Assembly (NCBI GenBank): GCA_035640455.1
Contig: DASQWB010000032.1
Location: forward strand, 26,399-90,398
Direction: 5' to 3'
Origin: AC-50 sp035640455
GTDB taxonomy: Bacteria; Actinomycetota; Thermoleophilia; Gaiellales; Gaiellaceae
DNA length: 64,000 bases
A program made the position numbers and the translations under genes. The notes below the pieces were generated by a model. That model was not told where the DNA came from, did no database searches, and saw only the letters and a program-made list of their open reading frames with translations. This document shows positions 7,307 to 15,517 of the stretch, piece after piece. Each line of letters opens with the position of its first letter. Position 1 is the stretch's first letter.

Positions 7307-9391
7307 ATGCAGATCGACGACCGGGTCGGCGACGCGATCGAGCGGGCGATCGGCGCGCATCACCGCCGGCGGCTGCGCCGCCTCGGCTGGGCGCACGCGC
7401 TCGACGGCCAAGGCCCGGCCTGGGCGCGCGGCGACCCGCCACCGCGCTCGGGCAACGCCGTCGAGGTGCTCGCCGACGGCGCGGAGGCGCTGCCGCGGAT
7501 CGCCGAGGAGCTGCGGCACGCGGCGTCGCACGTCCGCCTCGCGGGCTGGCACGTGACGCCGACCTTCCGCCTCGGCCCCTCGCCGGAGGACGAGCTGCAG
7601 GCGATCCTCGCCGAGATCGCGGAGCGCGTCCCCGTGCGCGTCCTCCTCTGGGCGGGAGCGCCGGTGCCGCTCTTCCGGCCTTCGCGCAGCGACGTGCGCG
7701 AGCTCCGCGACACGCTCGAGCGCGGCACGCGGATCCGCGTCGGCCTCGACGAACGCGAGCGGCCGATGCACTGCCACCACGAGAAGCTCGTCGTGGTCGA
7801 CGATCGCGTCGCCTTCGTCGGCGGGATCGACCTCACCTCGTACGCCGGCGACCGCTTCGACACGAACGACCATCCAGCGCGCGGCGAACTCGGCTGGCAC
7901 GACGCGGCGGTGCGGCTCGAGGGGCCGGTCGTGGCCGACGTGACGGAGCACTTCGCGTTCCGCTGGCGAGAGGTGACCGGCGAGGCGGTCGCCGCGCCCG
8001 CACCGCCGCGCGCGGCGGGAGGCCTCGACGTCCAGCTCGTCCGGACGGTGCCCGAGGGCATCTACGACGCTCTACCGCGCGGCGACTTCCGGATCCTCGA
8101 GGGCTACGTCGGCGCGCTGCGCGGCGCGGAGCGACTCGTCTACCTCGAGAGCCAGTTCCTGTGGTCGCCCGAGATCGTCGCGATCCTGGCCAAGAAGCTG
8201 CGAGAGCCGCCGACGGACGGCTTCCGGGTCGTTGTCCTGCTCCCCGCCAGGCCGAACGACGGCGCCGACGACACCCGCGGCCAGCTCGGCGTCCTCGCCG
8301 AGGCCGACGACGGCCGCGGCCGGCTCCTCGCGTGCACGCTCCGCCAGCGCGGCCCGGACGCGAAGCTTGTCTACGTGCACGCGAAGATCGGGATCGTCGA
8401 CGACGCGTGGCTGACCCTCGGCTCGGCCAACCTGAACGAGCACTCGCTCTTCAACGACACCGAGGTGAACGTGGTCGTGCGTGACAGCGCCCTCGTGCGG
8501 CAGACCCGCCTTCGCCTCTGGGCCGAGCACCTCGAGCGCGATCCTGGGGAGCTCGAGGGCGATCCGACCGAGGTCGTCGACGGACTCTGGCGGCCGCTCG
8601 CGGACGAACCAGACCACCGCCTCGCACGCCTGCGCCACGTCTCGCGCCGCTCGAAGCGTCTCGTCGGGCCGCTCCGGAGCCTCGTCGTCGACGGCTGCGC
8701 GCTCAAGAGCAGGCCGCCCGGCTCCGATTCCTCAACGGTGCGCAAGATCGCACCGCTCCTGCTCGTGCCGTTCCTGGCTGCGGCCTGCGGCGGCGGCTCG
8801 CTGAGCGCCGCCGGCGCCGAGCACTACCTCCGGACGACCGCCGGCGTGCCCCACGCTCACTGCCGGCCGGGGCACAGCGGCTGGAGCTACGTCTGCACCG
8901 TCCGGCGCGCGAAGCGCGCTTTCCGTGTCGCCGTCGTCGTCGACGGCAGGCGCGTGAAGGAGACGACAGAGCTCCTTCCGCTCCGTGGCCCGCTCCCGCC
9001 GGTGCCGGGGTCGCCGGAAGCACGCGTCGCCGAGTTCCTCGCCGACGCGAGCGCGATCTGCTCGCGCCGCACGACCCTCGTCGCCGCGATCCCCCACCCG
9101 CGCAACGTCTACGCCGCCTACCGGCTCATGGGCGCCTACATGAGCGCCGAGCGCGAGGAGGCCGAGTCGCTCCGCCGCCTCGATCCGCCCGGCGACTCGG
9201 CCGAGGCCATGCGCCGGCTGATCTCCGCCGCCGACCGCGCCGTCGCCGCCGCCGAGGCGTACCGGACAGCCCTGTTGCATCGCGACCGGACCGGCGTCGC
9301 GCGCGCCCTAGCCGCCCGCCGCGCAGCCGCCTCGGAACAGGAGCGCGCCGCCGTCGCGCTCGACCTCCGCTGCGTCGCGGTGACGCGCTAG
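7307..9391 (+). CDS. Phospholipase D-like protein, in-frame with a C-terminal lipoprotein
   Basis: Residues 1-~470 form a cardiolipin synthase/phospholipase D-like enzyme with two HKD motifs: HxKx4D at His158-Lys160-Asp165 (HEKLVVVDD) and at His358-Lys360-Asp365 (HAKIGIVDD), each followed by the usual GG/GSAN strand. There is no stop codon after this enzyme. The frame continues through residue 478 into VRKIAPLLLVPFLAAACGGG, a classical lipoprotein signal, and about 200 more residues. Either the two genes have become fused or the second starts at an internal GTG. The enzyme probably transfers or hydrolyses phosphatidyl groups. Confidence 0.8.
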   Translation: MQIDDRVGDAIERAIGAHHRRRLRRLGWAHALDGQGPAWARGDPPPRSGNAVEVLADGAEALPRIAEELRHAASHVRLAGWHVTPTFRLGPSPEDELQAILAEIAERVPVRVLLWAGAPVPLFRPSRSDVRELRDTLERGTRIRVGLDERERPMHCHHEKLVVVDDRVAFVGGIDLTSYAGDRFDTNDHPARGELGWHDAAVRLEGPVVADVTEHFAFRWREVTGEAVAAPAPPRAAGGLDVQLVRTVPEGIYDALPRGDFRILEGYVGALRGAERLVYLESQFLWSPEIVAILAKKLREPPTDGFRVVVLLPARPNDGADDTRGQLGVLAEADDGRGRLLACTLRQRGPDAKLVYVHAKIGIVDDAWLTLGSANLNEHSLFNDTEVNVVVRDSALVRQTRLRLWAEHLERDPGELEGDPTEVVDGLWRPLADEPDHRLARLRHVSRRSKRLVGPLRSLVVDGCALKSRPPGSDSSTVRKIAPLLLVPFLAAACGGGSLSAAGAEHYLRTTAGVPHAHCRPGHSGWSYVCTVRRAKRAFRVAVVVDGRRVKETTELLPLRGPLPPVPGSPEARVAEFLADASAICSRRTTLVAAIPHPRNVYAAYRLMGAYMSAEREEAESLRRLDPPGDSAEAMRRLISAADRAVAAAEAYRTALLHRDRTGVARALAARRAAASEQERAAVALDLRCVAVTR
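8738..9391 (+). CDS. Predicted lipoprotein (internal start inside the PLD frame)
   Basis: Starting at GTG 8738, the 217-residue product begins VRKIAPLLLVPFLAAACGGG: a basic n-region, a hydrophobic core, and a lipobox ending at Cys17. The mature part has a DUF4333-like look (AGAEHYLRTTAGVPHAHCRPG...SYVCTV, two cysteines), then a helical region rich in Ala/Arg. A lipoprotein signal would be useless inside a cytosolic PLD, so independent initiation is the more natural reading. No clear Shine-Dalgarno precedes the GTG. Its stop overlaps the convergent TolB-like gene by 4 bp. Confidence 0.6.
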   Translation: MRKIAPLLLVPFLAAACGGGSLSAAGAEHYLRTTAGVPHAHCRPGHSGWSYVCTVRRAKRAFRVAVVVDGRRVKETTELLPLRGPLPPVPGSPEARVAEFLADASAICSRRTTLVAAIPHPRNVYAAYRLMGAYMSAEREEAESLRRLDPPGDSAEAMRRLISAADRAVAAAEAYRTALLHRDRTGVARALAARRAAASEQERAAVALDLRCVAVTR

Positions 9392-11304
9392 CGGAAGAGC
9401 CGCAGCCGCGGGAGGAAGACGACGCGGCCGCCGGTGCTGTCGGCGTAGCTGTAGTAGAGGCCGGACGGCTCCAGGTCGGCAAAGACGGGGCCGCGGCCCG
9501 GCGTGAGCGTCGTCGAGCGGCCGTCCTCGAGCCGCAGCAGCTCGATCGTGTCGGCGTGGATCAGCACCGCGATCCCGCCGTCGACGTCGACCAGCCGGCC
9601 TTCCGGTAGCGGCCGCGACAGCACGCGGGCTCCCGTCGCCGTGTCGTAGACCTCGAGCGTCGAGGAGCGCGCGACGACGACGCGGCCGCCGTCGAGGAGG
9701 GCGGCGGACACATCCGTGAGCGGCAAGAAGCGCACCAGCGCTCCGCTCTCGTCGAGCACCGCCACCCCGTCGAGCTCGCGAACGGCGATCAGGTGGCCGG
9801 AGACGGAGTCGGCCGGCGCGGAATGCTCGCCGCTCCGGATCACGGTGCAGATGTTCCGGCTCCGGAGGGGAACGGGCCTCGCGCAGTGCTGACGGCCGGC
9901 GCCGATCCGGACGAGCCCGAGCCGGTCGTCGAAGACGAGCAGGTCGCCGTCGCCATGCAGGTGGTAGTCCCAGAGCCGACCGGTGCCGTTGAAGCCGTCC
10001 TCGGCCAGCGAGACCGGGCGCGGGTCGGCCAGCGTGACCGTCTTGAGGAGGAAGTCGCACGTCGTGCCGCACCCGTACAAGACCCAGGCGACGCGCGAGC
10101 CGGCGAGCTCGACGTCGTAGAGGCTCGGCACGCCGCCGCAGCTCGCGGGGACGTCGAAGCGCCGGAGGGATCGCCGCGCCGGCGTCCACACGGCGACGTG
10201 GTCGCAGTCGAGGGGCGTCGGGCCGACGACGAACGCGACGCGCGAGCCGTCCGCCGAGAGGTCGCTGACCGGCGCTCGCGTCGCGACGGTGCGGGCGTCG
10301 ACCGCACGCTCCGACGGCGGGATCGGCCGCGCGGCCGGCCGGACCGGAGCGAGGCGCGTCCAGCCGACGAGCTGGTTGTGGCCCATCCCGGTGATTCGGC
10401 GGAGCCCTCTTCCGTTCGCACCGACGAGCCAGATCCGATCAGGGCCCCCGCCCGGGTTCGCGGCGAGCGCGAGACGGCGTCCGTCCGGCGACCACGCCTC
10501 GCTGCCCACGCTCAGACCGAGCCCTAGCCACCGCAACCCCCGGCCGTCGACGCCGACGACGCCGACGTCTCGGATGTTGCCGCTGAACGCGAGCCTCCTG
10601 CCGTCGGGCGACCACGCGAACGTGCCGACGTTTCGCGCGACCCGGTGCCGGTGCGTGCCGTCCTGCCGCACGACGAAGAGATCGTCGTGACCCGCGTCGG
10701 TGTACGCGATCCAGCGCCCGTCCGGCGACCACGTCGGCCCGCTGACGATTCCGCCGCGGGCGATCAGGCGCCGCCGCCCGCCGAGCGACTCGACGACGAC
10801 CGCCTGTTCATCCTCGCTGAGGTCGCTCAGGAGAACGAGCGCCTTGCCGTCGGGCGACCAGTCGGGCCTGTAGCCGAAGCCGGGGAGGCGGCGCCGGCCG
10901 TGTCCGTCCGTGCCGACGATCCAGGTGGTCACCCGCTCCTCTCCCGTTCCGAAGGCGAGCAGCTTGCCGTCGCTCGAGAGCGCCGCACCGTTCGCCTCGG
11001 TCCGCACCACCTGATGCAGCCCCGCTCCGTCCGCGCGCGAGACCTCGATCGGCTGGAGGGCGCCGCCGTACGCGATCGTCCCGCCGTCGCGCGACACCGC
11101 CGCCGGTCCCAGCGCGCGGCTGCGCGGCAGGAGCGGCGTCAGGCGCGAGCCGTCGGGCCGAACGCTGTACACGCGCGACTCGCCGTCGCGATCGCTCGTG
11201 AGCAGCACGCGAGGCGCGCCGTCCCCGGCGGCCGTCGTCCGTTCCCCGCAGCCGGTGAGACAGGCGACGACGAGAACCGCGACGAGTGCGTGCGGGAAAC
11301 GCAT
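9388..11304 (-). CDS. TolB-like WD40/PD40 beta-propeller lipoprotein
   Basis: The ATG at 11304 gives MRFPHALVAVLVVACLTGCGE, a signal peptide with lipobox LTGC. The mature ~620 residues contain repeated PD40 blades (WSPDGRWIAYTD, WSPDGRRLAFSG, WSPDGRRLALAA). The second half is a less regular propeller with a Cys pair. Such proteins are surface-exposed and often bind carbohydrates or proteins; no enzymatic residues are evident. A longer frame upstream of 11304 lacks a signal peptide and overlaps the divergent acetyltransferase, so I reject that start. Confidence 0.75.
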   Translation of the reverse strand: MRFPHALVAVLVVACLTGCGERTTAAGDGAPRVLLTSDRDGESRVYSVRPDGSRLTPLLPRSRALGPAAVSRDGGTIAYGGALQPIEVSRADGAGLHQVVRTEANGAALSSDGKLLAFGTGEERVTTWIVGTDGHGRRRLPGFGYRPDWSPDGKALVLLSDLSEDEQAVVVESLGGRRRLIARGGIVSGPTWSPDGRWIAYTDAGHDDLFVVRQDGTHRHRVARNVGTFAWSPDGRRLAFSGNIRDVGVVGVDGRGLRWLGLGLSVGSEAWSPDGRRLALAANPGGGPDRIWLVGANGRGLRRITGMGHNQLVGWTRLAPVRPAARPIPPSERAVDARTVATRAPVSDLSADGSRVAFVVGPTPLDCDHVAVWTPARRSLRRFDVPASCGGVPSLYDVELAGSRVAWVLYGCGTTCDFLLKTVTLADPRPVSLAEDGFNGTGRLWDYHLHGDGDLLVFDDRLGLVRIGAGRQHCARPVPLRSRNICTVIRSGEHSAPADSVSGHLIAVRELDGVAVLDESGALVRFLPLTDVSAALLDGGRVVVARSSTLEVYDTATGARVLSRPLPEGRLVDVDGGIAVLIHADTIELLRLEDGRSTTLTPGRGPVFADLEPSGLYYSYADSTGGRVVFLPRLRLFR

Positions 11305-11358
11305 GCGACGCCAACGTACGCCTCTCGGAGCGCGACTACCAGGCGTAAGGTCGGGCCG

Positions 11359-11844
11359 ATGAGCGTGGAGACGCGGCCGCCGCGCGCCGACGAGGCCGAC
11401 GAGCTCTTCCGGAGGTTCCGGGAGACGGCGCTCGTCGCCTACCGGCACGTCTTCCCGCCCGAGCTCTATCCGTTCCCGGACGAGGCCGAGCGCAGCAAGT
11501 GGCGCCGCCTCGTGCGCGACCACGGGCGGACGCACCGGCTCGTGGTCGCCGAGGTCGCCGGCGACGTCGTCGGAGCCGTCGTCGCGACACCGGGGACCCT
11601 CCAGCACCTCTTCGTCGTGCCGAGCAGCTGGGGCACGGGAGTCGCCGACGCCCTGCACGCCGCAGCCGTCGAGGTCTCACGTGAGGCCGGCGTCGCCGAG
11701 TGCCGGCTCGAGGTGCTCGCCGAGAACTGCCGCGCGCGCCGTTTCTACGAACGCCACGGCTGGGTGCCCGACGAGCGGAGCCGCCCCGCCGACTACCCGC
11801 CGTACCCGCGCGTCGTCGGCTACAGGCTGCCGCTTCGGCGATGA
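11359..11844 (+). CDS. GNAT-family N-acetyltransferase
   Basis: The 161-residue protein has the GNAT core: VAGDVVGAVVA, then LQHLFVVPSSWGTGVADALH (the acetyl-CoA pyrophosphate loop in a slightly degenerate QxxGxG form), then CRLEVLAENCRARRFYERHGWVP, the canonical motif B. The acceptor substrate is unknown. It is the last ordinary gene before the island, which begins immediately after its stop with a tRNA-Val-like remnant. Confidence 0.8.
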   Translation: MSVETRPPRADEADELFRRFRETALVAYRHVFPPELYPFPDEAERSKWRRLVRDHGRTHRLVVAEVAGDVVGAVVATPGTLQHLFVVPSSWGTGVADALHAAAVEVSREAGVAECRLEVLAENCRARRFYERHGWVPDERSRPADYPPYPRVVGYRLPLRR

Positions 11845-11845
11845 G

Positions 11846-11877
11846 GGGATCCAACCGCCGACGCCCTGCTTCTAAGG
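11846..11877. other. tRNA-Val 3'-half relic (outer att-like site)
   Basis: This 32-bp stretch matches the copy at 14644-14675 at 28 of 32 positions, which in turn matches the 3' half of the intact tRNA-Val (18291-18322) at 29 of 32. It lies right after the acetyltransferase stop. The best explanation is an old attachment-site end left by integration into tRNA-Val. Confidence 0.6.
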
Positions 11878-11998
11878 ACGAACCGACTGACTGACCTCTA
11901 GCGACCGCTTCAAACGGGTAGATGCGGACGAGAAGGTCGCTTCGCGTGCCCAAACCCGGAATGTGAGTTTGAAGGTAACTCCGAGAGCATGGGACGAC

Positions 11999-13336
11999 TC
12001 ACGCGCGGCTACGCCTCGGTTCGTGGTCTTGGGGCGGGACGATGCGGAGCGCGAACGCTGAGGCTCGCTCCAGCAGGCCGAGCGCTTTGTCCGTGTCCCC
12101 GAGCGACCGATAGAGGTCGGCCCATTCGCGAGCGACCATCGTTGCCTCGCGCCACTGCCGATGCTCCGTCAGAAAGTCGAGCGCCTGCTGAAAGTACGGC
12201 TCTGCTTTGCGCGCGTTCCCTAGCGCTGCGTAGGCGGTCGCGTAGGCGTGCCACTCGGCGCCCCGATGGAGCGAGTCCTCTGCGATGAGTTCGTGCGCTT
12301 CTTGCGCCAGCCGTAGCGCCTCTTCTCCGTCCCCTGACCAAGCTGCCACCTTGGCTTGTTCGGCGCGCATGAGCCCCATGTCCTCCGAACTCGCACCCGT
12401 CGCAGTGAGCAACTTGTCGGCGCGGTCGAGATGCCGCGCGGCCTTCTGCCAGTCACGCTCGAGGTTGAGGAGCGAGGCGTTGAGGATGTGCGCGAGCGCG
12501 AGCCCGCGCGTGTCCTCGGTGGTGCGGTAGAGCGCGAGTGCCTCCCGCGCGTAGCGCAGCGCCGTACCCGAGTCTTGCGCCTCCCACCAGGCCATCCTGG
12601 CGAGCGACCAGTAGACGCGAACGCGGGCCTGGGGCGAAGCGACCGTCTCGACACGTTCAGCCGCCTCCTGTAGGAGGCGGGAGGCTCGGCCTGCGTCGCC
12701 CGCGTCGGAGTAGGCGCACGCGAGATAGGCCATGAAGCGAGCCTCCAATGCAGCATCTCCTGCGGCGTGCTCGCGAACATCGGCCAGCGCTCGCTCCAGA
12801 GTGATGATGGCGTGGCCGGGCCTGTCCGTGAACGAGTAGGCCTGAGCCAGTTCCTCGTACACGTCGGGGCGCTCGTGCGGCGGGAGGTGCCCCGTCTTGA
12901 TTGCTTCCTCCAGCCGTGTCGCAGCCTCCTCGCGCTCTCCCTTGTGAGCTGCGATCAGGCCGAGTCCCGCGAGTGCTCGCGCGCGGATCTCGTCCTCTGC
13001 CTCCTCGTCTGCAACGAGGGAGCGGAATGCCTCCTTGGCGGCGTCAAGATCGTTCTCGAGCCGAAGCTGGAGCTCGGCATCCGACACTCGCAACTCGCGC
13101 TCGGCTACCTCGGGAACGCGCCTCCCCGTCTCCAACTCCTCGGCTGAAACTCCGAGCCGCTTCGCGAGCTTGCGAATCGCTTTTAGCGAAGGTCCACGGT
13201 CGCCGCTCTCTATGCGGCTTATGTAGGCGTAAGAAACGCCGGGCATCGACAGTTCGCGCTGCGATAAGCCGCGTGCACGGCGCAGGCGCCTGAGCCTTTG
13301 CCCGATTGTCTCCTCTTCCCCGGAAGGTTGCCCCAT
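11999..13336 (-). CDS. XRE-family HTH regulator with C-terminal TPR repeats
   Basis: Residues ~10-68 are a Cro/C1-type helix-turn-helix (IGQRLRRLRRARGLSQREL...SYAYISRIESGDRGPSLKAIRKLAKRLGVS). The rest (~370 residues) is a series of TPR-like helical pairs (ALAGLGLIAAHKGEREEAATRLEEAI, AYAALGNARKAEPYFQQAL). This HTH+TPR design matches RRNPP-type peptide-sensing regulators (PlcR, NprR, AimR class), although many actinobacterial members have no known ligand. It faces a small secreted-peptide ORF across a 96-bp spacer. It sits inside the island, and its codon use looks less GC-rich than neighbouring chromosomal genes. Confidence 0.8.
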   Translation of the reverse strand: MGQPSGEEETIGQRLRRLRRARGLSQRELSMPGVSYAYISRIESGDRGPSLKAIRKLAKRLGVSAEELETGRRVPEVAERELRVSDAELQLRLENDLDAAKEAFRSLVADEEAEDEIRARALAGLGLIAAHKGEREEAATRLEEAIKTGHLPPHERPDVYEELAQAYSFTDRPGHAIITLERALADVREHAAGDAALEARFMAYLACAYSDAGDAGRASRLLQEAAERVETVASPQARVRVYWSLARMAWWEAQDSGTALRYAREALALYRTTEDTRGLALAHILNASLLNLERDWQKAARHLDRADKLLTATGASSEDMGLMRAEQAKVAAWSGDGEEALRLAQEAHELIAEDSLHRGAEWHAYATAYAALGNARKAEPYFQQALDFLTEHRQWREATMVAREWADLYRSLGDTDKALGLLERASAFALRIVPPQDHEPRRSRA

Positions 13337-13432
13337 GGCCGCGGGCCGCAGTTTGCCTGACTGGCCTCTAGTGAGTCAATCTCCGCGCGCTTAACCCGCG
13401 GCAAAAGCGATTCCTACGAGAGGGGGTGAATC

Positions 13433-13531
13433 ATGCGCACAGGCAACATTGTCCGCGCGCTCGCGGCGCTCGCGGTACTCGCCACGGCTCTTTATGGCGT
13501 CTCCGTGCAGTGGCCGATCTGGCCTCCGTAG
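13433..13531 (+). CDS. Small secreted/membrane peptide (32 aa), divergent from the XRE-TPR regulator
   Basis: ATG 13433 has a strong Shine-Dalgarno (GAGAGGGGG, 13419-13427). The peptide has a basic N-terminus (MRTGNIVR), a hydrophobic core (residues 9-23) with an ATA signal-peptidase-like site, and a Trp/Pro-rich tail VQWPIWPP. Size, charge and position opposite an HTH-TPR regulator resemble pro-pheromones of RRNPP systems. The TAG that ends it is followed by 83 further open codons in the same frame that encode a Cys-rich tail, so it may instead be the signal peptide of a longer protein. Confidence 0.5.
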   Translation: MRTGNIVRALAALAVLATALYGVSVQWPIWPP

Positions 13532-13783
13532 GCGTGCCCCAATGCGGCGGGGAAAGGTGCTGCGGCGCTTGACCCCGCCGCTCCCCCTGTACGCGCGGGA
13601 AGTCCTGAAACGCGTTCTGCGCTCCGCGTCAGCCAGGCGACGAGCCTTGCCGCCCCCTGCTACGCAAGCATGGTTCCCGCACCCGTGCTGGACCTCCGAA
13701 ACTACCATCGCTGCTGCGATTGGAAGGCGAAGTACTGCGCGGGCACCGAGTGCGACTGCCGCGGATGGCTTCGCTCCTGCTAG
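13532..13783 (+). pseudogene. In-frame Cys-rich continuation after an amber codon
   Basis: Directly after the TAG at 13529-13531 the same frame stays open to another TAG at 13781. The last 30 codons read DLRNYHRCCDWKAKYC then AGTECDCRGWLRSC and have mostly G/C third positions, as in real coding DNA. The stretch has eight cysteines, an even number that fits four disulfides. With the upstream signal-like peptide it would make a secreted Cys-rich miniprotein of about 115 residues. It may be a gene broken by a nonsense mutation, a recoded amber, or a separate short gene from ATG 13669. Confidence 0.45.
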
Positions 13784-14000
13784 CGGCGCGCGGAGCTCGC
13801 GGCTCATGCGGCGGTAGCAACGAAGCGTGCGATGTAGAGGAACGATAGTTGCCGTCGTCTTAGGAGGAGTTTCGGCACAGCGCTAGGCGGGCGCCGATCA
13901 AGACATCCGAGCGCATTTGACGAGTCGCTTGCCACTCGGCGCTAGACCGGCGAGCACTCTGCGCGTGGGATGACGCCTCGTCACGGGAGACGGCGCGAGC

Positions 14001-14603
14001 GTGAACCGGCCACGCGGAAGGCCCCTGTTCGTGCGCCTGTTGAGCAGAACCGGCGGCTCTTCCACGACCGGCATCGCCCGCGTCGTCATGCAGTGGGGTG
14101 AGCTGTACGAGGCCAAGCTCAGGGTTCCAGCCGGAGGGATCGGCGGGATTCGGATCGGGCTCCGCGGCCGCCCCGAGAGGCTGTTTCGCGTCCAGAACGA
14201 TCCATTCACGACGCCGCGAGGGACTCGCTGCGACGTCGCAGCGCTCAGTGCCACGCTGAGAGCGTTCGTACGTGCATACAACGGAGGAGACGGTCAGAAG
14301 CTCGATCGACTGTTCTCACGTCGGCGGTTCTATTGGTATGCATCGAACGGCCCCGGGCCACGTCAGTCGCCTGAGTCGCGAAACCGCGAGACACTCGTGT
14401 CCTACTTCCGGGAGCGTCACCGACTCGGTGACCGTCTCAAGCTGCGTGCGTACAGATTCAACAGCTACGAACGTGCGCGAAACCTTGGTCACTTCGAATT
14501 TGGCGGAGACAGACGAGCAGACGACTTTCGTGACGGCAGCTGGTTCGCATGGTCGGCAAGGGGGCGCTCGACTGCTCACGGCAGCCCGTCACGGTCAGCG
14601 TGA
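14001..14603 (+). CDS. NTF2/SnoaL-like hypothetical protein, probable frameshift near 14554
   Basis: The region from MQWGELYEAKLRVPAGGIGG through LRAFVRAYNGGDGQKLDRLF and FYWYASNGPGP looks like an extracellular NTF2-like fold protein; I recognise no catalytic residues. After WFAWS the frame turns into low-complexity Arg/Ser. If one base is restored near 14554, it reads SGKGALDCSRQPVTVSVMFL, a more natural C-terminal strand. The start (GTG 14001) is uncertain. It lies at the end of the outer island segment, just before the second tRNA-Val-like att copy. Confidence 0.5.
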   Translation: MNRPRGRPLFVRLLSRTGGSSTTGIARVVMQWGELYEAKLRVPAGGIGGIRIGLRGRPERLFRVQNDPFTTPRGTRCDVAALSATLRAFVRAYNGGDGQKLDRLFSRRRFYWYASNGPGPRQSPESRNRETLVSYFRERHRLGDRLKLRAYRFNSYERARNLGHFEFGGDRRADDFRDGSWFAWSARGRSTAHGSPSRSA

Positions 14604-14643
14604 TGTTCCTCGGGGACCGGATCGGTAACGAATGGGCGGTGAC

Positions 14644-14675
14644 GGGATCGAACCGCCGACCTCCTGCTTGTAAGG
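14644..14675. other. tRNA-Val 3'-half copy (middle att-like site)
   Basis: gggatcgaaccgccgacc continues through ctcctgcttgtaagg and matches the T-arm to anticodon-loop part of the intact tRNA-Val at 29 of 32 positions. The flanking gggcggtg (14634-14641) also matches the acceptor end. The T-arm still pairs with itself although it differs from the intact gene, so the copy probably came from another host's tRNA-Val. It marks the far end of the integrase-bearing segment. Confidence 0.7.
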
Positions 14676-14803
14676 AACCACGTAGGAAGGCGCCCGACGA
14701 GGGCGCTTTCCCTTTGCTGGAGCCGTTTCCGGGCCTGTTCGCCGCCCTCGCGGGGTGGCCCGAAAATAGGGCGATTTGCGGACGATTACCGGGGGTTTGG
14801 GCA

Positions 14804-14836
14804 CTAGAAGCGTGTTAGTGCCCATTCAGATGGGCG
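14804..14836. repeat. 33-bp direct repeat, copy 1 (copy 2 at 16530-16562)
   Basis: ctagaagcgtgtt followed by gtgcccattcagat is repeated at 16530-16562 with 2 mismatches in 33. The copies are 1,726 bp apart and flank the collagen-like gene and the 90-residue ORF. The second copy abuts the right arm of the 15877-16532 inverted-repeat unit. Confidence 0.7.
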
Positions 14837-14986
14837 GGCGAGCCCGAACGCCCGGGCTCGGTGAAGGGTCGTCTCGGCCGGGAGCCGGTCGGCCTGCTCG
14901 GCTGGATCGGCTAGCGAGGGAGCGGCGGCGAGCGGTGCAGCCCGCCGTGGATTTGCTGAGCCACGCCTTCCGGCGCTGCTTCGGCC

Positions 14987-15517
14987 TTATGGTCTCGCGC
15001 AGATCACGTACGGTGTCAGCGTGGTGTTTGCCGCGGTCGCGCGGAGGTAGACCCTCCAGGCCTTCGGCGGGGTCCCCGATGGGAACGAGGACACCAGCGA
15101 TGCGGAGGAGAGATTCGAGAACCCACCACCGCCCGTGGCAACCTCTCCCTGCTGACACACCGCAGTCGCGGCCTTTGTGGTACCCGCGGGTACGGGGACC
15201 GAAGGTGCGCTGCGCCGAGTTACATTCGTGGCCCCGGGGTCGCCCTTGTCGCCCTTGTCGCCCTTCACGCCTTGGGCGCCCGGCGGCCCTGCCGGGCCGC
15301 GCGGCCCCTTCTGGCCCTTGAGCAACGTGATCGCTTTCTTGCGGATGTCGATCAAGCGTATCGACCTGTTCTTGATCTGAGTCGAGCCGACGCTGTTCGC
15401 CGGAACCAGCGAGGCGGCCGCGAACGACGTGCCGCCGAGCGCGACGAACAGCGCCAGCGTCGCCATCACATTCGCGTAGCTCAGGCGGCGCCGTAGGCGT
15501 GTCGCGAAACCCTTCAT
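14987..15517 (-). CDS. Collagen-like (G-X-Y) surface protein
   Basis: The 176-residue protein starts with a basic stretch and an ANVMATLALFVALGGTSFA signal/anchor of the type common in Thermoleophilia. It continues with NSVGSTQIKNRSIRLIDIRKKA and a collagen block of about ten G-X-Y triplets (GQKGPRGPAGPPGAQGVKG...). A C-terminal domain carries VCQQGEVATGGGGFSNL, with two cysteines in all. It is predicted to be exported and to trimerise through the collagen block. Role unknown; adhesion is a guess. Confidence 0.85.
   Translation of the reverse strand: MKGFATRLRRRLSYANVMATLALFVALGGTSFAAASLVPANSVGSTQIKNRSIRLIDIRKKAITLLKGQKGPRGPAGPPGAQGVKGDKGDKGDPGATNVTRRSAPSVPVPAGTTKAATAVCQQGEVATGGGGFSNLSSASLVSSFPSGTPPKAWRVYLRATAANTTLTPYVICARP

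Larger units (their letters stand above)
14604..14986. other. Gene-free stretch between NTF2-like and collagen-like genes
   Basis: It holds the middle att-like copy (14644-14675) and the first 33-bp direct repeat (14804-14836). I find no convincing coding frame, although several frames are open because of the GC content. Confidence 0.5.

Noticed and set aside
11305..11658. N-terminal extension of the TolB-like lipoprotein
   Set aside because: The signal peptide and lipobox start at 11304, and the extension lies opposite the acetyltransferase gene.
14776..15321. Plus-strand frame through the collagen-like region
   Set aside because: The minus strand has a signal/anchor and regular G-X-Y triplets; the plus-strand frame is low-complexity.
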